Origin: Thermofilaceae archaeon | GTDB taxonomy: Archaea; Thermoproteota; Thermoprotei; Thermofilales; Thermofilaceae | Length of the DNA stretch: 5,037 bases | Assembly (NCBI GenBank): GCA_027027675.1 | Contig: JALVKT010000068.1 | Location: 1 to 5,037 of the forward strand | Direction of reading: 5' to 3' | Part shown: positions 5,018 to 5,037 of the stretch, piece by piece | Layout: each line of letters begins with the position of its first letter | Numbering within the stretch: the first letter of the stretch is position 1 | Notes under the pieces: model-generated | Seen by the model: the letters and a program-made list of their open reading frames with translations, nothing else | The model's database searches: none | What the model was told of the DNA's origin: nothing | Made by a program: the position numbers and the translations under genes

Positions 5018-5029
5018 GATATAGGCTTT
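5018..5029 (-). promoter_or_regulatory. Possible promoter of rpoN (AAAG plus TATA-like box)
   Basis: Read on the - strand, AAAGCCTATATCT has a TATA-like core CTATATCT (5025-5018) with purine-rich AAAG before it. Initiation about 26 bases on would fall near 4995, giving an almost leaderless rpoN mRNA that starts after the ATG at 5003. The box is a weak match and the window ends at 5037, so an upstream gene co-transcribed with rpoN cannot be excluded. Confidence 0.3.
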
Positions 5030-5037
5030 GCGCTCAT

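Noticed and set aside
5000..5035. Possible C-terminal tail of an upstream - strand gene, reading ERKAYICLNAQ and stopping at TGA 5002-5000
   Set aside because: Only 11 codons are visible, nothing in them is recognisable, and the same stretch holds a candidate promoter. Another frame stops at once at 5036-5034. Sequence beyond 5037 is needed to decide.
4855..5037. Open - strand frame of 60 codons from the ATG at the window edge
   Set aside because: It overlaps rpoN in another frame and its product is a basic, low-complexity arginine-rich string typical of an out-of-frame reading.

Overview
This window is from a hyperthermophile-like archaeon, most likely of the Thermoproteota (crenarchaeal branch). 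The evidence is the gene set: split RNA polymerase subunits A' and A'', archaeal subunits D and N, a short NusA with two KH domains and no S1 domain, and ribosomal proteins L30e and L18e, which bacteria lack. Arginine is mostly AGG and AGA, GC is high (roughly 55-60% in the + strand genes), and genes abut or overlap by a few bases. A Thermofilum-like genome is my guess; the genus cannot be fixed by eye.

Layout. Bases 1-81 are the last 26 codons of rpoA1 (subunit A'). It is followed on the + strand by rpoA2 (82-1302), rpl30e (1299-1616) and nusA (1613-2059), linked by zero-gap or ATGA junctions. A 61-base gap (2060-2120) carries a good archaeal TATA box and leads to rps12 (2121-2564), then rpoD (2572-3441, TTG start). 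After a 38-base gap come rpl18e (3480-3839), rpl13 (3845-4300) and rps9 (4300-4704), again nearly overlapping. A 56-base AT-rich convergent spacer (4705-4760) separates rps9 from rpoN (4761-4991), which is on the - strand. Bases 4992-5037 are upstream of rpoN and may hold its promoter. No gap without a gene exceeds 61 bases.

Function. All nine genes belong to the core machinery: four RNA polymerase subunits (A' end, A'', D, N), one transcription factor (NusA) and five ribosomal proteins (L30e, S12, L18e, L13, S9; three large subunit, two small subunit). They are likely co-transcribed in two or three blocks, giving coordinated supply of transcription and translation parts.

I found no undescribed system, mobile element, CRISPR array or RNA gene. 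The points worth a second look concern gene order. Two normally separate archaeal clusters (rpoA1-rpoA2-rpl30e-nusA-rps12 and rpoD-rpl18e-rpl13-rps9-rpoN) are joined head to tail at rps12/rpoD. In addition, rpoN is inverted and has a different base composition. Several start codons were moved downstream of the longest open frame, on promoter position, Shine-Dalgarno position and family N-termini.
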